Assembly (NCBI GenBank): GCA_018883185.1
Contig: VEQP01000006.1
Span: 1 to 64,000, forward strand
Origin: Nevskiaceae bacterium
GTDB taxonomy: Bacteria > Pseudomonadota > Gammaproteobacteria > Steroidobacterales > Steroidobacteraceae
DNA: 64,000 nt
Direction: 5' to 3'
This document shows, one piece after another, positions 63,588 to 64,000 of the stretch (positions within the stretch are counted from its first letter, which is position 1; every line of letters starts with the position of its first letter). The notes beneath the pieces are model-generated. The model saw only the letters and a program-made list of their open reading frames with translations, had not been told where the DNA came from and searched no databases. A program made the position numbers and the translations under genes.

Positions 63588-64000
63588 TTGTTGTCGAGAA
63601 AAGCCTTGAAGCAAGCGGCGGGTTCGCGTCGACGACTGCCCCATAACTGCTTTGCAAACAAGACCGCCGCGGCGATGAGTCCACAAAAATAAAACACGCC
63701 GAGATTCAAGCCTATGCCTACCGCCGCGAGCAGCCCGAGCATGCTGCACTGACACAGCGCGATGATGGCAAGGTCCGCCCTGCCAAACAGGATGGCGCTC
63801 GACTTCAAGCCGAGTTTCAGATCGTCCGGGCGATCGACCATGGCATAGAAGGTGTCGTAGATCACGGCCCAGACCACCGCCGCGACGAACAGCAGCCAAC
63901 CCTCGAACGGGATCGTGCCCTGTGTCGCCATGTAAGCCATCGGCACGCCCCAGCCAAAAGCGATGCCGAGATAGGCCTGCGGGGCCGGAAAGAAGCGCTT
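63533..64000 (-). CDS. ubiA: 4-hydroxybenzoate polyprenyltransferase, 3' part only
   Basis: The window holds the C-terminal 155 residues; the 5' part lies beyond base 64000. This inner-membrane enzyme attaches the polyprenyl tail to 4-hydroxybenzoate in ubiquinone synthesis. Visible: KRFFPAPQAYLGIAFGWG, the second Asp-rich motif YDTFYAMVDRPDDLKLG, IKSSAILFG-like KSSAILFGRAD, and the end [18 protein letters not shown]. Several membrane helices are present. It converges with and overlaps the comF-like gene by 55 bases. Confidence 0.93.
   Translation of the reverse strand, partial: KRFFPAPQAYLGIAFGWGVPMAYMATQGTIPFEGWLLFVAAVVWAVIYDTFYAMVDRPDDLKLGLKSSAILFGRADLAIIALCQCSMLGLLAAVGIGLNLGVFYFCGLIAAAVLFAKQLWGSRRREPAACFKAFLDNNYVGVTIFIGIALDTVQR

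Noticed and set aside
1-64000. tRNA, rRNA, riboswitch and CRISPR elements
   Set aside because: Reading the gaps between genes I saw no cloverleaf, rRNA stretch, recognisable riboswitch core or repeat-spacer pattern; gaps are nearly all under 250 bases. A covariance-model scan would be decisive.

Overview
The window reads as chromosomal DNA of an aerobic, GC-rich gammaproteobacterium. Support comes from the gene set and order: an aa3-type cytochrome c oxidase cluster with its assembly genes, a bioB-bioF-bioH-bioC-bioD run, ubiA facing comF, trkA-trkH, uvrD, pyrF, mnmG, and Gram-negative outer-membrane proteins. The genus cannot be fixed from sequence alone. I see no rRNA or tRNA genes, no CRISPR array and no intact insertion sequence.

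Layout. (1) 1-900: one unrecognised gene and a possible small ORF, visibly poorer in GC than the rest. (2) 1.1-3.8 kb, minus strand: a nitrilase-fold protein lacking the catalytic cysteine, a medium-chain NADP oxidoreductase and a Pr6Pr-type membrane protein. (3) 3.9-7.0 kb, plus strand: kynA-kynB-kynU with overlapping stops and starts, for tryptophan to anthranilate plus alanine, followed by a stand-alone Lrp/AsnC effector domain. (4) 7.0-8.9 kb: mnmG. (5) 9.05-25.7 kb: three overlapping genes for a 4099-residue secreted repeat protein, a large predicted outer-membrane beta-barrel with an Ig-like N-terminal domain, and an OmpA-type peptidoglycan-binding protein. I read these as one cell-surface apparatus. 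(6) 25.8-39.9 kb: secreted esterase, trkA-trkH, two MFS transporters, uppP, pyrF, uvrD, an AI-2E-family permease, a VOC-fold lipoprotein and a glyoxalase-II-like hydrolase. (7) 40.06-49.96 kb: two very large overlapping genes matching propionyl-CoA synthase (ligase-hydratase-reductase fusion) and bifunctional malonyl-CoA reductase (double SDR), followed by a metallo-beta-lactamase-fold hydrolase. (8) 50.0-57.7 kb: heme A synthesis and cytochrome c oxidase genes. (9) 57.8-62.7 kb: DUF2244 gene and biotin operon. (10) 62.8-64.0 kb: comF-like gene and the 3' part of ubiA.

The two most interesting systems are the three-gene surface apparatus, with its 242-residue two-module repeat, and the pcs-mcr pair. 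The latter encodes the malonyl-CoA to 3-hydroxypropionate to propionyl-CoA route best known from the Chloroflexus 3-hydroxypropionate bicycle. Other leads are single proteins with altered active-site motifs: the nitrilase (Cys to Ser), KynB (His to Gln and Asp to Glu in the metal motif) and BioC (degraded SAM motif I).
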